Assembly: GCA_024696635.1 (NCBI GenBank)
Contig: JAILGP010000058.1
Coordinates: 1-32,066, forward strand
Direction of reading: 5' to 3'
DNA: 32,066 nucleotides
From: Eubacterium sp.
Lineage (GTDB): Bacteria; Bacillota; Clostridia; Lachnospirales; Lachnospiraceae
Below are positions 14,150 to 22,426 of this stretch, piece after piece. The notes beneath the pieces are model-generated. The model did not search any database and was not told the DNA's origin. It saw nothing but the letters and a program-made list of their open reading frames with translations. Each line of letters opens with the position of its first letter. The stretch's first letter is position 1. The position numbers were made by a program, and so were the translations under genes.

Positions 14150-14878
14150 TTATTGTCTTGCTTTCATTTTCTGCCAGTTAATAAATCCATATAGGTCATT
14201 AACAAGGAAACAGAAGAAACATATTACCATTGGCAGGTAGGAAATGTTTGATAAAGAAGCCAGAATCCACAGGATTATAAGTACTATGTCATTCATTGCA
14301 TAGAAGATGGCATAATAAGAGCTCCTGAACATAGCCAGGCTTGCTGCCATAAAGCTTGTGGCTATGGATACTGTGGATACAGCAAGATTAGGTGTATTAA
14401 ATTTTTTTAATATAAAATAGAAGATAGTAGTCACGATCATGGCGCTGATAGAAAGAAAAGTCCATAGGCGGGGACTGGTGTGACTTACCTTGACCTGGCC
14501 CTTTTTATATGGGTTTTTAATCCAGGTTATTACAGCTCCCATTGCAATAGGAGCGGTCATTCCAAGATAAGTAATCATTTCTCCCCAGTAGTGAAAGCGA
14601 AATGATACTATTGCGTAAAATATAGAAAAAATAACTGTTATAATCTGGCCCAGTACATCGCCCTTGGAAACAAATATAAGGGCTGTCACTCCGATCAGTG
14701 TGGATATAAGAGAAAGATATCCATTGGGACTAAAGATTAAAAAGGTAGCTATAGTAATAAGCATGGAACCTATCCATATAATTAATTCGTACCAGGTCAG
14801 TCTTTTGAAGGATTCGACAATATTTATCTTATATAATTTCTTTTCTGAATTTGTAATGGCTTTCTCTTCAATATTCAT
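14150..14878 (-). CDS. pnuC: PnuC-family vitamin/nucleoside transporter
   Basis: A 242-residue integral membrane protein with about seven transmembrane segments, the PnuC (SemiSWEET-like) size and topology. PnuC proteins move nicotinamide riboside, or thiamine or riboflavin in PnuT/PnuX variants, by facilitated diffusion with trapping by phosphorylation. Family-like segments are the SKGDVLGQIITVIFSIFYA helix, FRFHYWGEMITYLGM with its conserved tyrosine, tryptophan and glutamate, and the C-terminal NDLYGFINW. AAGGAGA precedes the ATG at 14878 by 8-9 nt. The leader upstream can form mutually exclusive hairpins, suggesting transcription attenuation by a vitamin-derived ligand. No kinase gene adjoins it. 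Which vitamin it carries cannot be read from the sequence. Confidence 0.82.
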   Translation of the reverse strand: MNIEEKAITNSEKKLYKINIVESFKRLTWYELIIWIGSMLITIATFLIFSPNGYLSLISTLIGVTALIFVSKGDVLGQIITVIFSIFYAIVSFRFHYWGEMITYLGMTAPIAMGAVITWIKNPYKKGQVKVSHTSPRLWTFLSISAMIVTTIFYFILKKFNTPNLAVSTVSIATSFMAASLAMFRSSYYAIFYAMNDIVLIILWILASLSNISYLPMVICFFCFLVNDLYGFINWQKMKARQ

Positions 14879-14903
14879 ATTGGAATTATCTCCTTATGTT
14901 TTT

Positions 14904-14996
14904 TATATAAAATAAAACATCCGCATGACTGCAGCTTCTAAGACCTAACGACTACAGTAAGCGAATGTTCCTGACATTCTGTTACCCGGTGGCAAC
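14904..14996 (-). promoter_or_regulatory. Attenuator-like leader of pnuC with competing hairpins
   Basis: Read on the minus strand: hairpin 1, GTTGCC-ACCG-GGTAAC (14996-14981); hairpin 2, GAATGT-CAGGA-ACATTC (14979-14963); hairpin 3, AACATTCGC with GCGGATGTT closing an inner ACTGTAG/CTGCAGT stem (14969-14916), followed by TTTATTTTATAT. Hairpins 2 and 3 share the ACATTC arm, so only one can form: the layout of an antiterminator/terminator switch. The class is not one I recognise; the NAD+-II class reported before pnuC in streptococci should be compared. Confidence 0.55.
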
Positions 14997-15138
14997 ATAT
15001 TATATTTGGTTTTAAATCATAAGATTCAACAGCAAGGATAATAACATAAAAGAAAATGGAATACAATACTAATGTTTATGAAAAAAAGATATACAAATAT
15101 TTATGACAAATAAAAGAAAACTTATGGCAAATATTAGT

Positions 15139-15168
15139 TTGACAAAGTATGTTTTTTTTTCGTAATGT
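15139..15168 (+). promoter_or_regulatory. Promoter of the MFS permease
   Basis: Consensus -35 TTGACA (15139-15144) and -10 TAATGT (15163-15168), 18 bp apart with a T9 tract in the spacer. The region 14997-15221 holds no gene. Confidence 0.55.
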
Positions 15169-15221
15169 AATCTGGAAGGGTTTAAATCAATGGCATTTTA
15201 TAATATATCAGAGGACAAAAT

Positions 15222-16469
15222 ATGAATAAGGGACTTTGGACATTAAGGTATACATTTATTAATGTTACCTATTTCGTTGCATTTTGCACTATACATGCTC
15301 TGGCGGCACTCTATCTTCTGGCTCAGGGCTTTACAAATACTGAGGTTGGTATTCTTCTGGCGGTGGCAAATATTCTTTCTGCCATTAGTCAGCCCCTTAT
15401 TGCGGGAATTATAGATAAACCCGGCCACCTTACTAACAGGAGGTTTATACTGATATCCGTTTTTATAATAATGGCGGGCTCTGGGATACTTATGGTTTCA
15501 AATAAGAATAAACCTCTTATTTTTGTAACCTATGTGATTATTTATATGATACAGTTTGCTTATCAGCCTGTTATGACGGCCCTTTGTTTTGAATATCAGA
15601 AGGCGGGCTGTAATATATTCTATGGACTTGCCAGAGGGCTTGGTTCAGCCAGCTTTGCCCTGACATCTGCATTTATAGGAGGAGCGGTGGAGGAGCATGG
15701 AGTAAATATTCTTTTAATTGTAAATGTTATAGCCATGGTTCTTTCCGCAATTGTGGTTTTCTTCTTTAAAAAGCCGGAGGTACAAGGGCGTGGAGACCTT
15801 AATGGGTATTCTGATACAGCTTTAAACAGGGTTTTAAATCCTGATGATGGCTCAGAGGATATAAAGGTAGCTCATAATAATTTCTTTGATTTTGCAAGGA
15901 CTTATCCTGCATTTATTTTATTCCTCCTGGGTGTAATATGCTTCTTCTTTGCTCACAATATGATAAATGATTTTATGATTCAGATCATAAGGAATCTGGG
16001 TGGGGGCGAAAAGGAGCTGGGCTATTCTAATTTTCTTCAGGCAATACTGGAGCTTCCGGTTATGGCCCTTATAGGAATAGTATTAAAGAAGATATCCTCA
16101 GATAAGCTTTTGATATTTTCCGGAACGGCCTTCTTTGTAAAGATACTTATATTAATATTTGCTACCAATATGGCTACCATGTATCTTAGTCAATCCTTCC
16201 AGCTGTTTGCCTATGCAGTATTTATACCAGCATCGGCTTATTATGTAAGTCAGAATATGGCAGAGCTGGATCAGGTGAAGGGCCAGGCCTTCGTAACCAG
16301 TGCCATAACAGTGGGTGGAGTATTTTCCAATCTCATAAGTGGAGTCATACTTGATAATATGGGAATAAGACCTATGCTTATTGTAGGAACTGTGGTATCG
16401 GCTCTTGGTGTTGTTATAGCCTATATGGCCCTGGGACCAAAGAGAGGTGCCAGGTTAGATGAGAAATGA
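15222..16469 (+). CDS. Major facilitator superfamily permease (LacY/oligosaccharide-symporter-like)
   Basis: A 415-residue protein with about twelve transmembrane helices and a charged central loop (about 188-215) separating the two six-helix halves. The first helices (LRYTFINVTYFVAFCTIHAL, then FTNTEVGILLAVANILSAISQP) are typical of the MFS_1-like group that includes sugar-proton symporters, and the half-repeat motif recurs after residue 260 (GGGEKELGYSNFLQAILELPVMALIG). The substrate is probably a sugar or oligosaccharide, by family only. The ATG at 15222 follows GAGGA by 6 nt. It has its own promoter and terminator. Divergence from pnuC does not itself imply a shared role. Confidence 0.85.
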   Translation: MNKGLWTLRYTFINVTYFVAFCTIHALAALYLLAQGFTNTEVGILLAVANILSAISQPLIAGIIDKPGHLTNRRFILISVFIIMAGSGILMVSNKNKPLIFVTYVIIYMIQFAYQPVMTALCFEYQKAGCNIFYGLARGLGSASFALTSAFIGGAVEEHGVNILLIVNVIAMVLSAIVVFFFKKPEVQGRGDLNGYSDTALNRVLNPDDGSEDIKVAHNNFFDFARTYPAFILFLLGVICFFFAHNMINDFMIQIIRNLGGGEKELGYSNFLQAILELPVMALIGIVLKKISSDKLLIFSGTAFFVKILILIFATNMATMYLSQSFQLFAYAVFIPASAYYVSQNMAELDQVKGQAFVTSAITVGGVFSNLISGVILDNMGIRPMLIVGTVVSALGVVIAYMALGPKRGARLDEK

Positions 16470-16551
16470 TACTGAATAAAGAAAATCCATAAAGAAAATG
16501 GATAAAGAAACTCTATAAAGAGTAAATTTAAATTGAATAAAACATATTATG

Positions 16552-16578
16552 AAAAGGTTGCGTCATGCAGCCTTTTTT
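16552..16578 (+). terminator. Terminator of the MFS gene
   Basis: AAAAGGTTGC and GCAGCCTTTT form a 10-bp stem (one G-U) around GTCAT, ending in T6. Confidence 0.85.
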
Positions 16579-16679
16579 GTGTGTTTGAAAATGAATTTAA
16601 AATATGTTTGAAAATGTATTTAAAAATAAGATTAGTATACACATAAAGAAATGATAATAATGAAATATAAAAAAAACTG

Positions 16680-16743
16680 TTGACTTAGTAGCAAAAGTAT
16701 ACTAATATACAAGCATAGAAACTTAGTAGCAAAAATATACTAA
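16680..16743 (+). promoter_or_regulatory. Promoter of the SPFH gene with duplicated TTAGTA-N9-TACTAA operators
   Basis: -35 TTGACT (16680-16685), 17 bp, -10 TAATAT (16703-16708). A 23-bp direct repeat, beginning ACTTAGTAGCAAAA and ending TATACTAA, occurs at 16683-16705 and 16721-16743. Each copy is itself a dyad (TTAGTA...TACTAA). One copy covers the promoter spacer and the other lies just after the start site, as expected for tight repression. An inverted half, ATTAGTATAC, sits at 16631-16640. Confidence 0.65.
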
Positions 16744-16774
16744 CATTCAAATACATGAAAGGGAGGAAAATGAT

Positions 16775-17959
16775 ATGAATTTTAGATATAATAAATTTAA
16801 ACCAAGTGAATATGTTATGGTTATAAAGAAGGGACGTCCTGTTAGAAAGGGCAAGGGTTTATCTGTTTTTTATAATAATCTTATCACCAACCTTGTGGTA
16901 ATACCGGCGACTGCCTTTGATGGTGCATTTGCCTTTGAAGATCTGATTACAGCGGATTTCCAGGAGGTGTGCGTTCAGGGAGGAATCACCTATAGGATCT
17001 TCGATTTTGATAAAGCCAGCCTTATGGCGGATTTTACATACAATCCTAGAAAAAAGGATAATAGTATTCTTGCCATGGCTGTGATCAATAAGCGAATCAA
17101 TAATATAATCAAGGCTATAGTTATCCGGGAGGTTGGAGTGAGAGATGTTCGTACTATCATTAAGCAGGCGGATGAGATGGCTCAGATAATAACTGATATG
17201 TTAAAGGATGATGAAATAATTGCCGGCCTTGGAGTTGAAATAATTACAGTTAATGTCCTTGGTATTATGGCAAAGCCGGAAACAAGAAAGGCTCTTGAGG
17301 CGGCGGCAAGAGAACAGATTTTAAAAGAACAGGATGATGCCATTTATATGAGACGTAATGCTGCCATTGAGCAGGAGAGACTTATTAAGGAAAATGAGCT
17401 TAATACGGAAATCAAGGTGGCTGAAAAGGAGCAGGAGAAGCAGGATAAGGAACAGGAGATGATGCTGAGCCTGCAGAGAAGCCAGCTTGCCAGAGAAGAG
17501 GAGAAGCAGGATAGGGAACAGGAGATGGAACTTAAGCTTCAGAGAGGCCAGCTGGAAAGAGAACAGGAAAAACAAAGTAAGAAACAACAGATTCTCAGAG
17601 AGGAAATGGAAGCAAGGCTTGAACGTCAGATGATAGAGGCCGAGAAAAAGGGACAGCTTGAAAAGCAGGAAATGGAATACAGGATTGAACTTGAGGAAAA
17701 GAATAAGGACTTCCTGGCAATAGAGCTTGAAAATGAGAAGCTTAAAAATGATGAAAAAGCCAGAGCCATGGCAGCGATGATAAAGGCATACGAAAATATG
17801 AATGTTGCCCTTGTTGAAGCCTGTGCTCTTGCCAACATGGATCCCAATGCTATTATGGCTAAAGGTTTTATGCAACTTGGACAAAATGCTGATAAGATTG
17901 GTACACTTAATATTGGAACAGATATACTGGACCAGTTAGTTGGTAAACTTGAAAAATAA
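16775..17959 (+). CDS. SPFH/band-7 domain protein with long coiled coil
   Basis: A 394-residue protein. Residues 1-175 look like an SPFH (stomatin/prohibitin/flotillin) domain: YVMVIKKGRPVRKGKGLSVF, a VCVQGGITYRIFDF strand pair, and the region VIREVGVRDVRTII through GVEIITVNVLGI. Residues 176-345 are a continuous charged coiled coil with a 22-residue tandem repeat (221-242, 243-264, partial third). The tail (346-394) contains NMDPNAIMAKGFMQLGQNADKIGTLNIG. There is no transmembrane or signal sequence, so membrane contact would be peripheral or absent. It pairs with the NAD-kinase-like gene 48 bp downstream, with hairpin copy 3 between. Function unknown; SPFH proteins assemble into oligomeric membrane scaffolds. 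Confidence 0.83.
   Translation: MNFRYNKFKPSEYVMVIKKGRPVRKGKGLSVFYNNLITNLVVIPATAFDGAFAFEDLITADFQEVCVQGGITYRIFDFDKASLMADFTYNPRKKDNSILAMAVINKRINNIIKAIVIREVGVRDVRTIIKQADEMAQIITDMLKDDEIIAGLGVEIITVNVLGIMAKPETRKALEAAAREQILKEQDDAIYMRRNAAIEQERLIKENELNTEIKVAEKEQEKQDKEQEMMLSLQRSQLAREEEKQDREQEMELKLQRGQLEREQEKQSKKQQILREEMEARLERQMIEAEKKGQLEKQEMEYRIELEEKNKDFLAIELENEKLKNDEKARAMAAMIKAYENMNVALVEACALANMDPNAIMAKGFMQLGQNADKIGTLNIGTDILDQLVGKLEK
17435..17566 (+). repeat. 66-bp in-frame tandem repeat in the SPFH gene
   Basis: Two 66-bp units (17435-17500, 17501-17566) encode 22-residue coiled-coil repeats starting EKQDKEQEM and EKQDREQEM. A partial third unit follows. Copy number may vary between strains, changing coiled-coil length. 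Confidence 0.8.
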
Positions 17960-17960
17960 A

Positions 17961-17991
17961 TTTGCCAAAAGGGTCAGACCCCATTGGTAAA
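17961..17991. repeat. Palindromic hairpin element, copy 3 (degenerate)
   Basis: TTTGCCAA pairs with TTGGTAAA, then GGG/CCC around TCAGA after two mismatches. It starts 2 nt after the SPFH stop codon and sits between two co-directional genes; it lacks a T-run, so it may act as a weak attenuator or mRNA-end stabiliser rather than a full terminator. Confidence 0.75.
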
Positions 17992-18007
17992 ATGAAAGGG
18001 TGGAATT

Positions 18008-18937
18008 ATGGATAGAGGTATGAATAAGGTAGTAATTGTTAAGAAAAAGACCAGGCTGGAGGATCTGAAGAGAAGGTACTGTACTATTGAACAGGCCAGA
18101 TTCTATGTGGAACATATGGGTGCTTCTTTTGATGATTATATTGAAGAGGACCAGAATTATCAAAGGGCCCTGAAGGTGGTTCGGGAAAATGCAAATAGGA
18201 TGGCCAGGGTTCTGGAGATAGACAGGGATTATATCCCCAATATGATATTCGGCCAGGATGATATAGTGATAGCTCTTGGTCAGGACGGCCTTGTGGCAAA
18301 TGTAATGAAATACCTGGACGGTCAGCCTCTTATAGGTATAAATCCTGATGCTGCAAGGTGGGATGGAATCCTTCTGCCCTTTGAAGCAGGGGATATGGAA
18401 AGTGTTTTGCCTAAAGTGATTGCTAAGAATTTTAATCAGAAAATGGTATCTATGGGTAAGGCTGAAAGCAAGGATGGTCAGGTGCTTTATGCGGTAAATG
18501 ATTTCTTTATAGGAATTAATAATCATACTTCGGCAAGATATAATATTACCTTTGGGGGTATTACAGAGAATCAATCTTCTTCGGGAGTTATTGTATCTAC
18601 GGGACTTGGAATGACTGGATGGCACAGGTCTATCATGGCGGAATTTCGAGGCATGGCCAAAGCCTTTAATCTGGGAAATGTAACTGAAAGCAATTATGAA
18701 TGGGATGGTGATCAGCTGATATTTCAGGTTAGGGAGCCTTATCCCAGCCGTTTTACCCAGGCGGATCTGGTTTATGGTTTGGTTAATAAGGGACAGGAGA
18801 TTATATTTACATCTAATATGTCTGAAAATGGAATTGTTTTTTCTGATGGAATTCTGGATGACACCATTGAATTCAATGCAGGAATGGTTTTAAGGGTTGG
18901 CCTGGCTGATAGAATAGGAAGACTTGTGATTGAATAA
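18008..18937 (+). CDS. Atypical NAD-kinase-fold protein (NADK-like), SPFH partner
   Basis: A 309-residue protein with the order of an ATP-NAD kinase: a substrate loop DDIVIALGQDGL (84-95) in place of the usual GGDGT, then IGINPDAARWDGILLPF (109-125), ND (164-165) where NE/ND binds the nicotinamide ribose, a YNITFGG strand, and SSGVIVSTGLGMTGW (191-205) matching the SDGV.VSTPTGSTAY lid motif. The GQDG change and the INPD segment recall the mitochondrial NADK2 branch more than housekeeping bacterial PpnK. The N-terminal 70 residues are extra and helical. Whether it phosphorylates NAD(H), another nucleotide, or only binds one is open. ATG at 18008 follows AAAGGGTGG. It probably shares the SPFH transcript. 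Confidence 0.72.
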   Translation: MDRGMNKVVIVKKKTRLEDLKRRYCTIEQARFYVEHMGASFDDYIEEDQNYQRALKVVRENANRMARVLEIDRDYIPNMIFGQDDIVIALGQDGLVANVMKYLDGQPLIGINPDAARWDGILLPFEAGDMESVLPKVIAKNFNQKMVSMGKAESKDGQVLYAVNDFFIGINNHTSARYNITFGGITENQSSSGVIVSTGLGMTGWHRSIMAEFRGMAKAFNLGNVTESNYEWDGDQLIFQVREPYPSRFTQADLVYGLVNKGQEIIFTSNMSENGIVFSDGILDDTIEFNAGMVLRVGLADRIGRLVIE

Positions 18938-18992
18938 AAATAAAAAAAATAATGCTTTATGAGTGAAAATAATGGCAGAAAAATGATAGCTT

Positions 18993-19039
18993 TTGGTACA
19001 AGCATGTGCTATTATTATACAAGTTAGGTTAGTCTAACA
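18993..19039 (+). promoter_or_regulatory. xylA promoter and operator
   Basis: -35 TTGGTA (18993-18998) and -10 TATACA (19016-19021), 17 bp apart. Immediately downstream is the dyad GTTAG-T-CTAAC (19029-19039) within TTAGGTTAGTCTAAC, positioned over the start site. It is probably the xylose-responsive operator; it also resembles the DtxR/IdeR box. Confidence 0.6.
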
Positions 19040-19067
19040 AGTATAATATTTTAAGGAGGTTGAAGTA

Positions 19068-20396
19068 ATGAGTGAAATTTTTACTAATATCCCATACATA
19101 AAGTATGAGGGACCAGACAGTAAGAATCCATTCGCTTTCAAGTATTATGATCCAGACAGAGTAGTACTTGGAAAAACAATGAAGGAGCAGCTGCCATTTG
19201 CTATGGCATGGTGGCACAATCTGGGCGCAAACGGAGTTGATATGTTTGGCAGGGGAACAATCGACAAAAGATTTGGTGCTGCAGAGGAAGGCACTATGGA
19301 ACATGCAAAGGCTAAGGTTGATGCAGGCGTTGAATTCATGAAGAAGCTTGGTATTCAGTACTATTGCTTCCATGATGTAGATCTTGTACCAGAAGCTGAT
19401 GATATTAATGAAACAAACAGAAGACTTGATGAGCTTACAGATTATCTTCAGGAAAAGACAAAGGATACTGATATTAAGTGTCTCTGGGGTACAGCTAATA
19501 TGTTTAGCAATCCTCGTTTCATGAACGGTGCCGGAAGTACAAATGATGTTGATATTTACTGCTTTGCTGCTGCACAGGTTAAGAAAGCTATAGAACTTAC
19601 AGTTAAGCTTGGCGGACGTGGCTATGTATTCTGGGGTGGTCGTGAAGGCTATGAAACACTTCTTAATACTGAAGTAAAGCTCGAGCTTGAGAACATTGCA
19701 AATCTTATGAAGATGGCTCGCGATTATGGTCGTAGCATAGGATTTGAAGGAACCTTCCTCATTGAGCCAAAGCCAAAGGAGCCAATGAAGCATCAGTATG
19801 ACTATGATGCTGCAACAGCTATTGGATTCCTTAGACAGTATGGTCTTGATAAGGACTTTAAGATGAATATTGAAGCAAACCATGCTACACTTGCAGGACA
19901 TACCTTCCAGCATGAACTTAGAATCAGCCGTATTAATGATATGCTTGGTTCTATCGATGCTAACCAGGGTGATGTAATGCTTGGTTGGGATACAGACTGC
20001 TTCCCAAGCAATGTATATGACACAACACTTGCTATGTATGAGATAGTAAAGAATGGCGGACTTCCAGTAGGTATTAACTTCGATTCCAAGAATCGTCGTC
20101 CATCTAATACTTATGAAGATATGTTCCATGCATTTATCCTCGGTATGGATTCATTTGCATTTGGACTTCTTAAGGCTGCTCAGATTATTGAAGATGGCCG
20201 TCTTGAAGGCTTTACAGAGAAGAAGTATGACAGCTTCAAGTCAACAGAACTTGGCAAGAAGATAAGAAATGGCGAGACTAGTCTTGAAGAGCTTGCTGCA
20301 AGAGCTGCTGAGCTTAAGGCTCCAGCAATACCTATTTCAGGAAATCAGGAATATCTTGAGGGAGTTCTTAATAATATTATTCTTTCTAATAACTAA
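19068..20396 (+). CDS. xylA: Xylose isomerase, class II
   Basis: Converts D-xylose to D-xylulose with two divalent metals (Mg, Mn or Co). The 442 residues match the long class II type. Visible motifs: FHDVDLVPE with the ring-opening histidine, [24 protein letters not shown], the metal/substrate segment [22 protein letters not shown], and LGWDTDCFP with both metal aspartates. The cysteine in that last motif is usually glutamine or glutamate. Codon use is visibly different from its neighbours (many ACA, CCA, GCA, GCT), which fits high expression. AAGGAGG precedes the ATG. It is monocistronic between its own promoter and a strong terminator; no xylB or xylR lies in the window. Confidence 0.97.
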   Translation: MSEIFTNIPYIKYEGPDSKNPFAFKYYDPDRVVLGKTMKEQLPFAMAWWHNLGANGVDMFGRGTIDKRFGAAEEGTMEHAKAKVDAGVEFMKKLGIQYYCFHDVDLVPEADDINETNRRLDELTDYLQEKTKDTDIKCLWGTANMFSNPRFMNGAGSTNDVDIYCFAAAQVKKAIELTVKLGGRGYVFWGGREGYETLLNTEVKLELENIANLMKMARDYGRSIGFEGTFLIEPKPKEPMKHQYDYDAATAIGFLRQYGLDKDFKMNIEANHATLAGHTFQHELRISRINDMLGSIDANQGDVMLGWDTDCFPSNVYDTTLAMYEIVKNGGLPVGINFDSKNRRPSNTYEDMFHAFILGMDSFAFGLLKAAQIIEDGRLEGFTEKKYDSFKSTELGKKIRNGETSLEELAARAAELKAPAIPISGNQEYLEGVLNNIILSNN

Positions 20397-20484
20397 GCTC
20401 TGATCAGAGAAATCTTTAATTTATTAAACAAAAACAACAATTTAGTATTTATATTTGTTTATCTAATATATATATTAATATAGG

Positions 20485-20516
20485 AACCACTTATCCTTCG
20501 GGGTAAGTGGTTTTTT
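20485..20516 (+). terminator. Strong terminator of xylA
   Basis: AACCACTTA and TAAGTGGTT pair around TCC-TTCG-GGG (a stable UUCG-type loop), followed by T6. Confidence 0.93.
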
Positions 20517-20532
20517 GTTTTTTTTAAATTTA

Positions 20533-20598
20533 TTTGCATTATTTTATTAAATATGTATAATGTTAGCGTAATGGTTAGATATCTCTAATCAATATTAG
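20533..20598 (+). promoter_or_regulatory. Promoter and operator cluster of the ABC/ECF operon
   Basis: -35 TTGCAT (20534-20539) and perfect -10 TATAAT (20556-20561), 16 bp apart. Just downstream are two overlapping dyads: TTAGA-TATC-TCTAA (20575-20588) and TCTAAT-CAAT-ATTAGA (20584-20599), with a further CTAAT at 20611. Repression by a TTAG...CTAA-binding regulator is inferred. Confidence 0.6.
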
Positions 20599-20629
20599 AA
20601 GTTTTTAATACTAATCAGAGAGGCCTGAA

Positions 20630-22426
20630 ATGAAGAAAAAAAGTAATATGCCTTTTTTATTTAAGGCAATGGGTGGTTTTAAGATATGCATGGTTATCAG
20701 TATACTTTTGGCATCCCTGTCAGCCCTTGCAAGTATCTATGCATATATATATGTTTATAAAATAGCAGACCTGATTATAAGTAACATTTCCGATATAGGG
20801 AATATGGATGCAAAGTCTGTGGAAAGCTATGGCAAATCCATAGTCATGATGATATGTGGCGGTTATGGATTATATGGATTATCGCTTCTTTTTTCACATA
20901 TTACAGCATTTAATACTGCAGCCAGGTTAAAGAGGATGCTTATATGTCATATAGGAAGGCTTCCCGGAGGATATCATGATGAGAACCCTAGTGGAAGCGT
21001 AAGAAAAATCATAGAGAAAAATACTGATCTTACAGAGACACTGATAGCTCATCAGATTCCAAATACAACTATATCTATAGTTCTTCCAATAGCATTTATA
21101 GTATTCATGTTTAAGTACAGTATGGCTCTATCTATAGCCTGTATTATTCCTGTAATAATTGGATTCCTTCTTCTGGCAGCCATTATGATGGGAAATGGAA
21201 GCGACTTCGTAAGGAAGTATCAGCAGGCATCTAAGGATATGTCCAATGCGGCTGTAGAGTATGTAAGGGGTATTCCAGTAATGAAAACCTTTGGCCAGAC
21301 TGCAGATTCCTTCCAGAGATATAAGAACTCGGTGGATGACTTCTGTCAGTATGTCTATAAATTTGCTATTTCAATGATAACCTCGGACAGTCTTTATAAT
21401 ACCGCAATTAATTCAGTTTTTTATGCCCTTGTTCCCACGGCTCTTATTGCATTTAATAAAAGCGGCGGGTCTGCAAAGGTAATATGTTCATTTGTATTTT
21501 TTGCTTCAATTATTCCTATGGAGGTTACCATTCTTAAGAGAATTATGAGTAATTCTTCAGAGTCAATAATTGTCGATGAGGCAATGGGGGTTCTTAAAGA
21601 CCTGCTTTCAGAAAAGCCTATGGAATATAAGGAAAATAGTCTGGCTCTTCCAAAGGGATTTGATATATGTTTTGAAAATGTATCCTTCCGCTATGGAAAG
21701 GATAAGCCCCTTGCCCTGGATAATGTGAGCCTTACTATGAAGGAAGGGCAGGTTACAGCATTAGTAGGTATGTCTGGAGGGGGCAAATCTACTATTGCGT
21801 CGCTTGCAGCAAGAATGCGAGATGTTACAGGAGGACGCATTCTTATAGGTGGAGTAGATGTGAGGGATTTCCCGGAGGAAAGCCTTAATGATTGTGTAAG
21901 CGTGGTTTTTCAGGAAAGTACACTTCTTAAGATGACAATAAGGGAAAATGTAGCTCTTTATAAAAAGGATGCTTCAAGAGAAGAGATAATAAATGCCCTG
22001 AAGCTGGCTCAATGCTCGGATATTCTGGCTAAGCTGCCAAATGGAATAGAAACCATGTATGGAAGCAAGGGAGTATATCTTTCAGGTGGAGAGGTGCAAA
22101 GAATTGCCATAGCCAGAGCCATACTTAAGGATGCTCCAATTGTTATACTTGACGAGGCGACTGCATTTGCAGATTCAGAAAATGAATATCTTATAAGGAA
22201 GGCGTTTAAAGAGCTTCTGAAGGGTAAGACAGTAATAATGATAGCACATAGAATGTCCACTACTAAGGATGCTGATAAGATTTATGTTATTGACAATGGA
22301 AATGTAATAGAAGAAGGAAAGCATAAAGAGCTTATGGAAATGGGAGGCAGATATTTTGCTATGTATAGTGAATATAGCAAGGCCGTAAGCTGGAAGCTTG
22401 ACAGAAAGGGGGTAGAAGCATGTTAA
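20630..22426 (+). CDS. ABC transporter permease/ATPase, first subunit of pair 2
   Basis: A 598-residue exporter-fold half-transporter. The membrane domain covers about 1-330 (helices near 15-40, 68-88, 140-185, 255-300). The ATPase domain has Walker A GMSGGGKST (380-388; methionine and an extra glycine where GPSGSGKST is usual), the Q-loop VVFQES, signature LSGGEVQRIAIARAIL, Walker B IVILDEATAFAD and the histidine of MIAHRMST. It is catalytically plausible. It overlaps the next gene by 7 bp, exactly as in pair 1, so both pairs probably descend from one duplicated gene pair. Being first in an ECF-containing operon argues for import or handling of a chelate, haem-like or cofactor compound rather than drug efflux. 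GAGAGG precedes the ATG. Confidence 0.87.
   Translation: MKKKSNMPFLFKAMGGFKICMVISILLASLSALASIYAYIYVYKIADLIISNISDIGNMDAKSVESYGKSIVMMICGGYGLYGLSLLFSHITAFNTAARLKRMLICHIGRLPGGYHDENPSGSVRKIIEKNTDLTETLIAHQIPNTTISIVLPIAFIVFMFKYSMALSIACIIPVIIGFLLLAAIMMGNGSDFVRKYQQASKDMSNAAVEYVRGIPVMKTFGQTADSFQRYKNSVDDFCQYVYKFAISMITSDSLYNTAINSVFYALVPTALIAFNKSGGSAKVICSFVFFASIIPMEVTILKRIMSNSSESIIVDEAMGVLKDLLSEKPMEYKENSLALPKGFDICFENVSFRYGKDKPLALDNVSLTMKEGQVTALVGMSGGGKSTIASLAARMRDVTGGRILIGGVDVRDFPEESLNDCVSVVFQESTLLKMTIRENVALYKKDASREEIINALKLAQCSDILAKLPNGIETMYGSKGVYLSGGEVQRIAIARAILKDAPIVILDEATAFADSENEYLIRKAFKELLKGKTVIMIAHRMSTTKDADKIYVIDNGNVIEEGKHKELMEMGGRYFAMYSEYSKAVSWKLDRKGVEAC

Noticed and set aside
14904..14996. ZTP, SAM-I or c-di-GMP riboswitch
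   Set aside because: Isolated matches (ACCGGG, CCCGG) occur, but the surrounding consensus helices and loops of those classes are absent on either strand.
19042..19047. TATAAT as the xylA -10 box
   Set aside because: Transcription would start inside the ribosome-binding site; there is no -35 at proper distance.
19029..20129. 366-codon minus-strand open frame opposite xylA
   Set aside because: Long, but a mirror of the biased codon use of xylA; no ribosome site, no domain, many isolated cysteine, histidine and isoleucine residues.
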